Made by a program: the position numbers and the translations under genes
In this document: positions 50,973-60,700 of the stretch, in pieces
How positions within the stretch are numbered: the stretch's first letter is position 1
Layout: each line of letters starts with the position of its first letter
Notes under the pieces: generated by a model
Told to the model about the DNA's origin: nothing
Seen by the model: only the letters and a program-made list of their open reading frames with translations
Databases searched by the model: none
Source of the DNA: Lysobacteraceae bacterium
Lineage (GTDB): Bacteria; Pseudomonadota; Gammaproteobacteria; Nevskiales; Nevskiaceae
NCBI GenBank assembly: GCA_013823855.1
Contig: PNMW01000042.1
Location: 1-64,000, forward strand
Direction of reading: 5' to 3'
DNA: 64,000 nt

Positions 50973-51917
50973 ATGGCCGCACTTCCGATTCAGGGTGGCA
51001 GCACCTACCCGAACGTTTCCCTCGCCGCTAACGGCGACATCATCCCGACCCTGTGGTCGCAGCGCTGCACCGTCAAGCACTACGGCTCGGTCATCGCCCC
51101 CGAGATCTGCAACAACGACTGGGAAGGCGAAATCAAGTCGATGGGCCAGCGCATCGTCATTCCGCGCACCCCGACCGTGACCGTCATCGACGGTAACAAG
51201 GACGTCGACCTCGACACCGCCGGCCTCTACAACACGCCGACCACTCCGGCGAGCGAGCTGGAGATCAACCAGCGCGAAATCTACGGCTTCGCGATTGAAG
51301 ACGTGGATGCGTTCCAGACCAACACGAACTATCTGGACCGCCTCGCCGAAGACGCGGTGAAGCAGACCGCGATCCGTCAGGACACCAAGATCCTGGCCGG
51401 CATCGCGACCCGCATCGCGGCCACCAACCGTGGCGCGGCCAACGGCCTCGGCGGCACCGGTGCGCCGGTGACGATCAGCGCGACCAACGCGCTGAACTTC
51501 CTGATGCGGATGAAGCGCATCCTGAAGCAGCAGGGCGTCTCGCAGTACGGCCTGAAGTGCGTCGTCGGCCCGAAGTTCGCGCAGATCCTGAAGAACACCG
51601 ACCTGAAGTCGGCGCTGGTCACCGGTGACGACGTCGGTGTGATCCGCAACGGTCGCCTCGGCGAGATCGACGGCCTGATGCTGTACGAGTCGATCTACCT
51701 GCCGCAGTTCACCGAGGGCGCGAACACCGCCGAGTACGTCTATGTCATCCACCCGGATGGCCTGACCTGGGCGATGCAGTACAGCCTGCCGGAGTACATC
51801 CGACTGCAGAACAAGTTCAAGTCGGGCATCCGAGGCCAGCTGCTGTGGGGCTACAACGTGGTTGAGCCGACCTACCTCGCCGCCGGCTACGTCATCTACG
51901 ACGCGAACTCGCTGTAA
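50973..51917 (+). CDS. Major capsid protein
   Basis: This 314-residue protein has an HK97-fold-type capsid pattern: an N-arm, an EIKSMGQRIVIPRTPTVTV strand, a spine helix (YLDRLAEDAVKQTAIRQDTKILAGIA), and an A-domain region GEIDGLMLYES. Strong use of favoured codons such as AAC and AAG, unlike its neighbours, is consistent with high expression. It follows the scaffold gene and is flanked by stable mRNA hairpins. Confidence 0.85.
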   Translation: MAALPIQGGSTYPNVSLAANGDIIPTLWSQRCTVKHYGSVIAPEICNNDWEGEIKSMGQRIVIPRTPTVTVIDGNKDVDLDTAGLYNTPTTPASELEINQREIYGFAIEDVDAFQTNTNYLDRLAEDAVKQTAIRQDTKILAGIATRIAATNRGAANGLGGTGAPVTISATNALNFLMRMKRILKQQGVSQYGLKCVVGPKFAQILKNTDLKSALVTGDDVGVIRNGRLGEIDGLMLYESIYLPQFTEGANTAEYVYVIHPDGLTWAMQYSLPEYIRLQNKFKSGIRGQLLWGYNVVEPTYLAAGYVIYDANSL

Positions 51918-51958
51918 GGCCTCGACGAAACACCGCGACCAAGAGTCGTCCGCAACAC

Positions 51959-51984
51959 GCGGGCGCGGCTTCGGCTGCGCCCGC
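51959..51984 (+). other. UUCG-loop hairpin after the capsid gene
   Basis: GCGGGCGCGGC TTCG GCTGCGCCCGC-type pairing forms an 11-bp stem (one G-U) closed by a cUUCGg tetraloop, 42 bp past the capsid stop. There is no U-run, so it may protect the mRNA 3' end rather than terminate. Confidence 0.55.
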
Positions 51985-52003
51985 TCCATCAAGGAGCAAC
52001 CCC

Positions 52004-52168
52004 ATGAAGACCAGCACCAGCAACTTCAACAAGAAGTGCGAGCCGAAATCGACCTACGCCGCGCCGAACGCGGCTGTCGGCGCCGACAGCAAGCCGAGCA
52101 GCTACCGGGCCTCGCAGGACCCGATCAAGTCGAACCAGATGGCCGGTTCGCCGATGAAGCAGGGCTAA
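52004..52168 (+). CDS. Small 54-aa protein beside the capsid gene
   Basis: This 54-residue, Ser/Lys/Ala-rich protein (MKTSTSNFNKKCEPKS...) has a good AAGGAG ribosome site eight bases upstream and capsid-like codon use, so it is probably highly expressed. It sits between two strong hairpins. A capsid decoration or cement role is possible, with no family match to support it. Confidence 0.6.
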   Translation: MKTSTSNFNKKCEPKSTYAAPNAAVGADSKPSSYRASQDPIKSNQMAGSPMKQG

Positions 52169-52189
52169 GGCGCAGGCCTGAAGCCAATC

Positions 52190-52217
52190 GCCGGGGCGCG
52201 GGCATCCGCGCCTCGGC
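52190..52217 (+). other. Strong intercistronic hairpin
   Basis: GCCGGGGCGCGG GCAT CCGCGCCTCGGC gives a 12-bp stem with one G-U pair between the 54-aa gene and the next structural gene. There is no U-tract. Confidence 0.55.
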
Positions 52218-52235
52218 CACCAGGAGACACCCGCA

Positions 52236-52784
52236 ATGCCCCGACTCAAGAAGACCGCCGGCGCTCCGACTGCGCCGGCCGCGCCGCCTGTCGTTCAGCC
52301 CCCGGCCGCGCTGCGCGCCGCCGCGCCCGCCGTGTCGATGCCCGCACAGAAGTACCTGATTGACGCCGACGGCATCCCGCTGCCGTACAACGCCGAGGTG
52401 CATGCGCAGAACCCGTCGCTGCGCCTCGTGCACGCGCTGCCGACCAGCTACGTCAACAAGGTGCGTGCCTACTCGGCGAACGAGCGCGCCGCCCAGCAGG
52501 CCCAGGCCGCGCAGCTTGCCGAGCTGGAGCAGATCCGGCTTAACGCCATCGAGGCCGAAAACCGCCGGGCCGCTGCTGCGCGTGAGGCCATGCTGTCGCA
52601 CACCCTGAGCGACCAGGCCGAGCAGGACCTGCTGACGCCGGGGACGTTCCTGATCTCCGAGGCCAGCGCGCCGCAGCTCGTCGCGTTTGCCAAGGAGAAC
52701 TTCGGCACCGATCTCGACGAGACGCTGCCGGTCGAAGAACTGCGCGCCGAAGTCGCGATGCTGGCCGGCCTCGAAGCGGAGTAA
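52236..52784 (+). CDS. Hypothetical structural-region protein
   Basis: This 182-residue protein has a Pro/Ala-rich N-terminus, a small YLIDADGIPLPYNAEVHAQNPSLRLVH domain and a coiled coil (about 70-130). It resembles unnamed proteins encoded after short-tailed phage capsids. Role unknown. AGGAG precedes the ATG. Confidence 0.6.
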   Translation: MPRLKKTAGAPTAPAAPPVVQPPAALRAAAPAVSMPAQKYLIDADGIPLPYNAEVHAQNPSLRLVHALPTSYVNKVRAYSANERAAQQAQAAQLAELEQIRLNAIEAENRRAAAAREAMLSHTLSDQAEQDLLTPGTFLISEASAPQLVAFAKENFGTDLDETLPVEELRAEVAMLAGLEAE

Positions 52785-52787
52785 GTG

Positions 52788-53453
52788 ATGGGGACGATCG
52801 CTGCCAGCGTCATCCTCAACCGAGCAGCGAAGACGCTGCTGGATGAAACGGGGGTGACGTGGCAGCCGTCGGAACTGCTCGACTACCTGCGGGCGGGCAT
52901 CAACGCCGTCTTTCTGTTCAAGCAGGACTGCAGCACCCGCAACGTGCCGCACGCGCTGGCCGCAGGCAGCAAGCAGGCGATCCCGCAAGACGGCACTCAG
53001 GCGCTCGATGTCGTCCGCAACCTTGGGCCAGCCGGCGCGACGCCTGGAGCGGCGATCCGGCAGGTGGAGCGGGAGACGCTGGATCGGGACGACCCGAACT
53101 GGCACACCGCGACTGGCCCGCAGGTGCTGCACGTCACGTTCGACAAGCGCGACCCGCGCACCTTCTACGTCTACCCGCGACCGCCAGGCGCGTGGTCGGT
53201 GGAGCTGGTCTACGCGGCGCACCCGCAGCGCATTGAATCCGCCAGCGACGTGCTGCCGATCGACGACCTCTACGAGACGCCGCTGCACGCCTACGTCGTG
53301 GCGTACGCCTACTTCAAGAACGCCAAGCGCGGCGACGTCGCGAAGTCGCAGGCCTACCTCGGCATGTTTACGCAGATGATCGGCGCCAAGTCGGCCGCGC
53401 AGTTTCAGTTCGCGCCGCTGCCGTCGCCGGTCGATAGCCAGAAGGATCGCTGA
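52788..53453 (+). CDS. Head-tail adaptor-like protein (DUF6682-like)
   Basis: This 221-residue protein begins with a helical VILNRAAKTLLDETGVTWQPSELLDYLRAGINAV segment typical of short-tailed phage connector or adaptor proteins, followed by a strand-rich middle and a C-terminal helix. GTG 52785 is an alternative start. It would sit below the portal. Confidence 0.6.
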   Translation: MGTIAASVILNRAAKTLLDETGVTWQPSELLDYLRAGINAVFLFKQDCSTRNVPHALAAGSKQAIPQDGTQALDVVRNLGPAGATPGAAIRQVERETLDRDDPNWHTATGPQVLHVTFDKRDPRTFYVYPRPPGAWSVELVYAAHPQRIESASDVLPIDDLYETPLHAYVVAYAYFKNAKRGDVAKSQAYLGMFTQMIGAKSAAQFQFAPLPSPVDSQKDR

Positions 53454-54091
53454 TGGCCGACCTGTCCTACGTCGCGCAACTGGTGCGCGCGAAGATCCGT
53501 GGCCCCAGCGAGCCGGCGATCCGTCTGGCGATCATCGAGTCGGCGAGGCAGTTCTGTACCGAGTCGTGGTTCGTGCGCCGCACGGTGATCGCCGACCTGG
53601 TGCCGGACACCGAGACCTACCAACTGCTGCTGGATGGCAGCACCGACCTCGAGATCATCGGCGTCCGTGCAGCCGATGTGCAGGCGCTGGACGGTGGCGA
53701 AATCCGTCCGCTGGTCGACGAGGATTTCAGCGGTGTCGAGCCCGGCCGCACAGCAAGGCAGCCGACGGTCTACCAGTTCGTGCCGTACGGGTTCATCGCG
53801 GTGCGGCCGGTGCCAACCGAAGCCGGGCTGATGCGCGTCGAAGTCGCCTGCACGGTGGCCGATGATGCGCAGACGCTTCCCGACGACCTGATCACCGAGT
53901 ACGCCCGGGCGCTGTCACAGGGCGCTCTGGCTGCTCTGCAGACGCAGGCTGGCACCGACTGGTTCAACCCGAACATGGCCGCGTCGAATCAGGCCATGTA
54001 CTCGGCAGCTGTGACCAACGCCAAGGGCCGCAGCCTGCGGAACTTCAACCGGCGCAACCTGCGCGCTCGACCGGCCCGATTCATCGTATGA
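53453..54091 (+). CDS. Tail-connector-like protein
   Basis: This 212-residue protein begins with helical LVRAKIRGPSEPAIRLAIIESARQFC and continues with a beta-rich core ending in a helical, basic tail (ARPARFIV). The start overlaps the previous stop by TGATG. Similar proteins follow the adaptor in podovirus-type modules. A connector role is inferred from context only. Confidence 0.6.
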   Translation: MADLSYVAQLVRAKIRGPSEPAIRLAIIESARQFCTESWFVRRTVIADLVPDTETYQLLLDGSTDLEIIGVRAADVQALDGGEIRPLVDEDFSGVEPGRTARQPTVYQFVPYGFIAVRPVPTEAGLMRVEVACTVADDAQTLPDDLITEYARALSQGALAALQTQAGTDWFNPNMAASNQAMYSAAVTNAKGRSLRNFNRRNLRARPARFIV

Positions 54092-55140
54092 GCGGGAAGG
54101 CGCTGTTCCGCCGCTACGGCTGGACACTGCCAACCATCGACTCCCTCGGGCTCGGCCGCGCCTCGTTCTCGGCGATCACCTATACCGCGAACAACGACGG
54201 CGGCACGGCCACGATCGGCGTCGACCGCACCGGCGGCGCCAACGGCGTCTTGCGGGTCAGCTACGCCACGCAGCCCGGTACCGCGATTGCCGGCATCGAC
54301 TATCAGCCCGTGCAGGGCATGTTGACCTGGGCGAACGGCGATGCCGCCCGGAAGTTTTTCACGGTGCCGATCATCGACACGCTGGAGCAGACCGGCACGG
54401 TGACGGTGCTGCTCTCGCTGATTGCCAGCGACTCCCTGCTGGGTGATCGCCGCACGGCGGTGCTGCAGATCAATCGCGATCTTATCCAGACCGCGATCAC
54501 GCCGAGCGACGACCTGCTGCTCGACCCGATCCCGTATGCCGGCATCTTCGCCCCCAACGGTGGGCGCGTCGCGCTTGAGGGATCAGATGGCGGCGTTGTG
54601 GTGCTCGACCTCGCGCCGGGCTCGACTTTCACCGGCATGTACCCGCGTCGAGTCCTGGAGACGGGCACCGACGCCGGCATCGTGCTTTTCGGCCTCAACC
54701 GGCCGGGCCAGATCGGGCCATCAGCCAATGCCGGTGATCGCGTCCTGCTGGTAGTTCCGAGCGACGTCGATCCGCTGCCGATCCCGGCACTGGGTGGCTT
54801 CTACCTGCCAAACGGCGGCGCCATCACGTTCACGACCGAGGGCGGGGTGGAGCAGGTGGTCCTGCCGCCGCGCACTGCATACCGCAGCGGCGCCGTGCTC
54901 CGCATCAGCGCCACCGGCACCGACGCCGAGCCGATCTATGCGTTCGTGCGCGAGATCAACGTCGGGCCGCAGCGCTTGGTGTTCAGCGACACAGGCGACC
55001 GCTTGGTGTTCAGCGATTTCGGGAAGCCGCTGACGTTCTTCGACGACGACATCCCCCAGGAATCAACCCTCACTTTCGGCGCCTTCGGGGCGCCGATTGT
55101 TTTTTCAGCGACCGGAATCCAACTCAGGTTCACGACATGA
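54088..55140 (+). CDS. Virion protein with a Calx-beta domain
   Basis: This 350-residue protein includes a Calx-beta fold at about residues 25-125 (FSAITYTANNDGGTATIGVDRTGG ... YATQPGTAIAGIDY ... FTVPIIDT), a calcium-binding beta sandwich usual in adhesins. The remainder consists of repeated beta-sandwich segments, ending with short LVFSDTGDRLVFSDFG-like repeats. It opens the adhesion module and probably belongs to the tail or fibre base. Confidence 0.7.
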   Translation: MSGKALFRRYGWTLPTIDSLGLGRASFSAITYTANNDGGTATIGVDRTGGANGVLRVSYATQPGTAIAGIDYQPVQGMLTWANGDAARKFFTVPIIDTLEQTGTVTVLLSLIASDSLLGDRRTAVLQINRDLIQTAITPSDDLLLDPIPYAGIFAPNGGRVALEGSDGGVVVLDLAPGSTFTGMYPRRVLETGTDAGIVLFGLNRPGQIGPSANAGDRVLLVVPSDVDPLPIPALGGFYLPNGGAITFTTEGGVEQVVLPPRTAYRSGAVLRISATGTDAEPIYAFVREINVGPQRLVFSDTGDRLVFSDFGKPLTFFDDDIPQESTLTFGAFGAPIVFSATGIQLRFTT

Positions 55141-56813
55141 CCGATCTCAATGTGCTGGCGCCTCTCAACTCGGCGCCGCTGGGGCAGGCCGACGAAATTG
55201 TGGTGAAGCGCCAAGGCGACGAATCGGCGACTCGCGCGCCTGCCAGTGCGTTCCCGATCAGCACCGCAACAGCACAGGCGCTCGATCTTCTGGCGACGAC
55301 TGCAGCCAACGACGCCACACTGAAGGCCGACGCAGCGCGCGGCGCGGCGATCAGCGCCGCAGCGACGGATGCCAGCAGCAAGGCGAACGCAGCGCAGAGC
55401 GCAGCCGCGACGGACGCATCAAGCAAGGCCAGCGCGGCGCAGGCTGCCGCGATTTCTGCTGCGGCCACCGACGCCACCGCCAAGGCCAATGCGGCGCGCG
55501 ATTCGGCGAACCTGACGGCGGCGAACACTTATCTGCCCCTGACGGCACGCGGCGCGGCACAGGGCGTGGCGCCGCTCGTTGATGGACAGGTGCCGGCGCT
55601 GTACCTCGCCGGCGCTCAAGACGAGATCTTGGAGTTCAACACTTTCGGCGACTTCCCGTCGCCGGGGTCGACCAACAAGATGTATCTCGCATTCGACACC
55701 GGGAAGCTCTATCGCTGGGCCTCCACTCAGTACGTCGAAATTTCGCCTTCGCCGGGCAGCACTGACGATGTGCCGGAGGGGCCAAGTGGCTTGAGGCGCT
55801 ACTTCAACGACGAGCGCGTCAACGCTGCGGTGCTGAGCGGCATGGTGTTCAACGTCCTCACGGACGTCGTCAACGGCGACACGGTACGCGTCGCGATCGG
55901 CAAGCTGCAGGGCCGTCTGGCCGACGCGATCAGCGGCTTTGCGAACCGGGTGCTGACGACGGTACTCAGCGGCCTTCCTTTGTCGTCCGATGCGCAGGTG
56001 ACGGCAGCGACGAGCGTGCGCGATGGCATCGGCCGGCTGCAGGTTCAGAGCAACGGCAAACTGACCCGCCGCACTGCGAACGGCATCGACACTTCGCTCG
56101 GCACCATCAACGACCGACAGCTCGTGCAGTTGCAGGGCACGGTGTTCCAAGGTGTCGACTCCATCAGCGACACGTCCTACACGCTCGCGACGCGACCTCC
56201 GGCTGCAGGAAATGCCGACGAGGTGATCCGACTCAAGAACGTCGGCAACGTGCGAAGCGTCTGGCAGGAATCCAACGGCGTGAACTGGGGGATGCAGAAC
56301 GGCCACGGCGTCATCACCCAGGAAGCCTTCCCTGCGAGCAAGGCATTCACCGCAGCCCCGACGACCGGCACCTATGTCGATCTGCCGGACAGCTACATCA
56401 TCCAGGGCGGCATCCTCAACGAGAACAGCCAGGTCCGAATCCGGCCCCGCTTCAGCGCCAACCAGAACACATCGCAGAACCAGGTGCAGGTGCTGATCAA
56501 CGGCCAGCTGGCGTACGAAAGCACTGCAGGCGCCTGGTACCAGCAGATGGCCGAGATCCGGTTCAGCAATCTGGGCGCGCTGAACGCACAGCAGCTGTTC
56601 GGCCCGGGCACCACCGGCACTGGCTTCGGCAACAGCAACGCCGCACAGACCGCCGGCGAAGTCGCGCCGAACAACGGCTCGCTACGCAGCTACGACACGT
56701 CGGCGGACCTCACGATCACCTTCAAGGTGCGCGACAACGCCACGCCGGCGGGCAACGCGTCCACCCTTGCCGTGAAGCTGGCCGGCATGACCATCGAGGT
56801 CTTCGACCGGTGA
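55137..56813 (+). CDS. Tail fibre-like protein
   Basis: This 558-residue protein has a head-proximal domain (about 1-45), an Ala/Ser/Asp heptad region (about 60-125; AAISAAATDASSKANAAQ repeats) likely to form a trimeric coiled coil, a middle strand region and a C-terminal beta domain (about 400-558). It resembles trimeric tail fibres. ATG 55137 overlaps the previous stop by 4 bp. Confidence 0.75.
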   Translation: MTDLNVLAPLNSAPLGQADEIVVKRQGDESATRAPASAFPISTATAQALDLLATTAANDATLKADAARGAAISAAATDASSKANAAQSAAATDASSKASAAQAAAISAAATDATAKANAARDSANLTAANTYLPLTARGAAQGVAPLVDGQVPALYLAGAQDEILEFNTFGDFPSPGSTNKMYLAFDTGKLYRWASTQYVEISPSPGSTDDVPEGPSGLRRYFNDERVNAAVLSGMVFNVLTDVVNGDTVRVAIGKLQGRLADAISGFANRVLTTVLSGLPLSSDAQVTAATSVRDGIGRLQVQSNGKLTRRTANGIDTSLGTINDRQLVQLQGTVFQGVDSISDTSYTLATRPPAAGNADEVIRLKNVGNVRSVWQESNGVNWGMQNGHGVITQEAFPASKAFTAAPTTGTYVDLPDSYIIQGGILNENSQVRIRPRFSANQNTSQNQVQVLINGQLAYESTAGAWYQQMAEIRFSNLGALNAQQLFGPGTTGTGFGNSNAAQTAGEVAPNNGSLRSYDTSADLTITFKVRDNATPAGNASTLAVKLAGMTIEVFDR

Positions 56814-57769
56814 GCCTCCTGATCCGCACGCCGCCGCGACCACGTCGTTTCTACGAGCCGAACGACTGGAACCTCGCACTTCCGACGAGCGAAGTGCTCA
56901 CGGTCGGCACAGGCTCCCCCTATGCCGGCGGCGAACTGAAGTATTCCAACGCCACAGCCGCCGACATCGCGCAGTCCGAAGCGGCCGAGATCGATCCCAA
57001 CGTCGGCGACTACGCCGATCGCGACTGGCTGTTCCCGCAGAAGGGGCCAGACGGCAAGTGGGAGGTGGTGTTCCGCACGTCGATTTGGGGTTCGCCATCT
57101 TCGCCGTTCAGTGGCAGCGATCACACCCGATGCGAGCTTCGCGGCATCAAGCGCGGCCCGACGAACAGCGGCAGCACGCGCGGCGATTTCAAGGTTGCCG
57201 ATCGCATGTTCATGGAGGGCGAGTTCCGGCCGCTGCAGTTCCCGGCCCGCGACCGCGACGGCGTCGACAGCGCCACCGGCAACAACCTCACGATGATGCA
57301 GTTGCACCCGGTCGACTCGCTCGATGCGGCGGCAAGCAGTGTGTTCTCCATCATGGCGCTGCGAAAGAACGGCCAGCTGCAGTGCACGCTGACGAACGCT
57401 GACGGCACCAATGCCGCTACGACGCATGGCGTGCCGATCATCCTGCTGTCCGGCGTGCAGCTCGGCGACGTCATCCAGTACGAGTTGACCACCGAAGCGG
57501 ATCGCCTGGAATGGCGAGCGGTGAACGTCACCCGTGCGCCGGGGACGATCGTCACGATGACGCAGTCGATCCCGAACGTGTCGAGCGGCGGCGTCACCCA
57601 GCGCACGCGCTTCCAATACCCGAAGGCGGGCTGCTACCACGCGACCGGCGTCGACAAGAGTCTCGACGCTGCGAAGGCGGTCAACGGCGTGATCCCGCGC
57701 CGCGACATCACCGATTTCGCTGCGGTCGCGTACCGCTATGTTCGCTACCGCTACCTGACCGCCGCCTGA
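56810..57769 (+). CDS. PL7-like alginate lyase, virion depolymerase
   Basis: This 319-residue protein has the three active-site motifs of polysaccharide lyase family 7 in order: RCELR (residues 107-111), QLH (164-166, catalytic His) and YPKAGCYH (270-277, catalytic Tyr276), with WNLALPTS near the start. PL7 enzymes cleave alginate by beta-elimination. It is placed between fibre genes, so it should act as a virion depolymerase. GTG 56810 overlaps the fibre stop; no signal peptide, as expected for a virion part. Confidence 0.8.
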   Translation: MSLLIRTPPRPRRFYEPNDWNLALPTSEVLTVGTGSPYAGGELKYSNATAADIAQSEAAEIDPNVGDYADRDWLFPQKGPDGKWEVVFRTSIWGSPSSPFSGSDHTRCELRGIKRGPTNSGSTRGDFKVADRMFMEGEFRPLQFPARDRDGVDSATGNNLTMMQLHPVDSLDAAASSVFSIMALRKNGQLQCTLTNADGTNAATTHGVPIILLSGVQLGDVIQYELTTEADRLEWRAVNVTRAPGTIVTMTQSIPNVSSGGVTQRTRFQYPKAGCYHATGVDKSLDAAKAVNGVIPRRDITDFAAVAYRYVRYRYLTAA

Positions 57770-60700
57770 TGTCCGTCACCGGCGCGAACCTGTCAGCTCG
57801 ACGCTGGCAGGCAGACTTCCGTGCGGGTCGCGCTTACGCGAGCGGGCAGGCTGCTCCCGATCCGCGCGGCGAGCTGCTGTGCATGCGCGATGCCGCCGCG
57901 ACGGCGAGCGACAGCGGCGGCGAGACGCTGACGTTCGCGCCCAACGTGCTGCGCGTGACCGATCGTGGCGCCCACGTCGAGCGCACTGGCGAGCAGCTGC
58001 TGACGAACTCGTCGCTGATCCGCCAGGGGGCCGGCCTGCCGGTCGGCTGGCGGCTCCCGGCCGGCGCCACGGTCGAGAACATCGTGTCGACGACCTTCCG
58101 AGGCCTGCCGGCGCTGGTGTTCACGATCCGGGCATCGAACAGCAACGGCGTCGACACCACGTTCCGAGTGGACTTCGAACAGGCCGCTGGCATCCCAATC
58201 CCGGCGGGCCGTGAGGCAATTTTCCACGGGCTTGTTCAGTTGGTGTCGTCCAGCAACGCGGCGCAGCACGCAATGCGCCTGATCCCGCGTCTTGCCGACG
58301 GTGCCGGCACCGCAGACCAGGGCGTGCAGCTTTTCAGTGCCGGCGCGGTATCGGAGTTCAAGTGCCTGCCGGTGATCCCCGACGAGGCGGTGACGCTCCA
58401 CCCCGGCGTCAGCTTCGTGGTGCCGGCAGTGACCATCGGCGTCGTGCGGATCATGGTGGCCGGCTTGCAACTGGAATCCGGCCGCACCGCGACCAGCTTC
58501 ATTCCGCGCGCTGCGGCGGTCGAGGTGTTCACGCCTCGCTTCCCGAATCCCGGCTTTGCCGGCGCGGCACCCGGAACGCCAGGCACGCTGCCGAACGGGT
58601 GGAGCCAGGGCACGATGACCGCGTACCGCGTGCTGGCCTATGACGGCGTCACCGGCGCGCTCGATATTGAGCTGACCGCCACCGCGCGAGTCAGCGCCGG
58701 CCCGGCCGGCGACACTCTCGGCATCCAGATGAACATCGTCCCGCCTGCCGGTCCCGCCGGCCGCGTGGCGGGCTCAATGGGTGAGGTCATCGAGGCCGGC
58801 ATCCAGGCGCAGATCCTCAACGGCGTCACTGACGCGAATCCGCGCCTCAACCTGAGCGCCCGCACCGACACCGGCGAGGTGCTGGCCGGCTTCAACACGT
58901 CGGTGAGCATGCCGCAGCTCAACCTGGTGACCTACACGCGCCGCTTTGCCGGGCCGCTGCCGTCCGACGGCCTGTCGCTGGGCCTGCAGATCTTCCTGTC
59001 GGTGCCGCAGAACCAGACTCGCGTCGTGCAGATGCGCCTCCTGATGCCACGCATCGACCTGGTTACGGTCAGCGGCGACTCCCTGAGCCCGATCCGTCCT
59101 CTGGACGTGGTCCGACTGGCCGCACCGCAGCGCTTCGCTGGCGCCAGCACGGTGGTGATCGAGGCCGAGCAGCCGGCGCTGGTTGCCGAGTCCACGCTGC
59201 TGTCGATTGCGTTCGGCTCCGGCCATCGGCTGCGCCTCGTCGCGGGTCCGCAGGTCGGACTCGTGGTGACACCGCCGGCCGGCGCACCGATTACGCTGCT
59301 GCGCCCGCTATACGCCGCCGCCGGCATCGTGCGGCTCGCGCTGTCCTACGCGGCCGGTCAGGTGGCGATCGGCTTCTCCGACGCCTGCGAAGGCGACTTC
59401 GCGAGCGCGGCGGTGCCCGGGCTTGACCCGGCCACCGTGAACAACGTCTGGCTCGGTTCCGACGACGGCGTCAACGGCATGACGACGGTGATCCGCAGCA
59501 TCGAGGTCGACGTCGGCGCGCAGTCGGCCGAGAACCTGCAGCTGCGCACCCGTGACGCATGGGCGGCGCGGACGTTCGTGCAGCCGCGCGCCGGCATTCG
59601 AGCGCCGTCGCTGCAGCAGGTCGGCGGCTACGTTCCGTCGCGCGTCGAGGTCATCGGGCCGACGCATACCTACGGCCCGATCGGCAACCGCTACCTGTTC
59701 CGCCGGAACGGCGGCGCGGCCATGAACGACGTGCTGCCGCCAGCGAACTCGGTTGGCAGCGTCGAGGGCACGCCGGCGCGCCTCAACATCGTCAACGACG
59801 ACGTGGTTCCGTTGAGCATCACGTCGGCCGGCGGGCTGATCTACCCGCCGTCTGGCACGCTGCCGTACGCGTTGGCCCCGATCACGACACTGGTGATTCC
59901 GCCGGGGCAGCGCGCGCTGGTGTGTGCGGACGGCTACAACCCGGCCACCCAGCAGTGGCAGGCCAACAACGAGAACTGGTGGTTCGTCCTGCGCGACGAC
60001 GACCTCGCGGCGCTTCCGCAGGAATACACCTTCGCGTCGATCTACGGCCCGCCCGATCCCGCGAACCCCAACAGGTCGATCATTTTCCCGCCGGCCTTCG
60101 CCGCCTACAACGCCGACATCGGCCCGCCGCGCCAGCTCGCTGCGGCAGCTGTGAAGCAGATGAACCGCTGGCTGCTGTACGGCAACCAGGTCGACGCCTC
60201 ACGGGGCCTGCGCTTCTTGTACGACGCCTGCGCGGCCGACTACTGGAAGGTGTCTACCGGCATCACGACGATCACGCAGCTTAAGACGCAGATCAACTCG
60301 ACCGGCTTCCCGTATCTGGGCCTGCGCGACTGCGGCAGCGGCACGCCAGAAGAGCATGAGGTGATCCGGCGCTGGTTCGAGGACCGCACCGACCAGACCA
60401 TCGAGTTCTTCGCCGCGCAACGTGCGCAGGGCACCAGCACCGGATCGGCGAACCACTACTACGCCGCCGGCCTGGCTGCAGCGCTGACGTCGCAGATCAG
60501 CGATCGGAACGACTATCTGCAGTTCGCAGTCGACGTCTTCACTTTCGCGATGGAGGAGGCTCACTCGATCCCTGGCCGCGTCGGCTCGCTGCTGCTGGAA
60601 ATGCGCCGAGCCGAGAAGTCGCTGCAGTACCAGTTCCTCGCGATGACGCAGCTGCTGCCGCTCGCCGAAATCCTGCAGCGCAACGGCTTCGACGCCTACG

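Noticed and set aside
55330..55510. Short repeats in the tail fibre gene, considered as a CRISPR-like or mobile repeat
   Set aside because: They are imperfect, in frame, and encode Ala/Ser/Asp heptads of a coiled coil.
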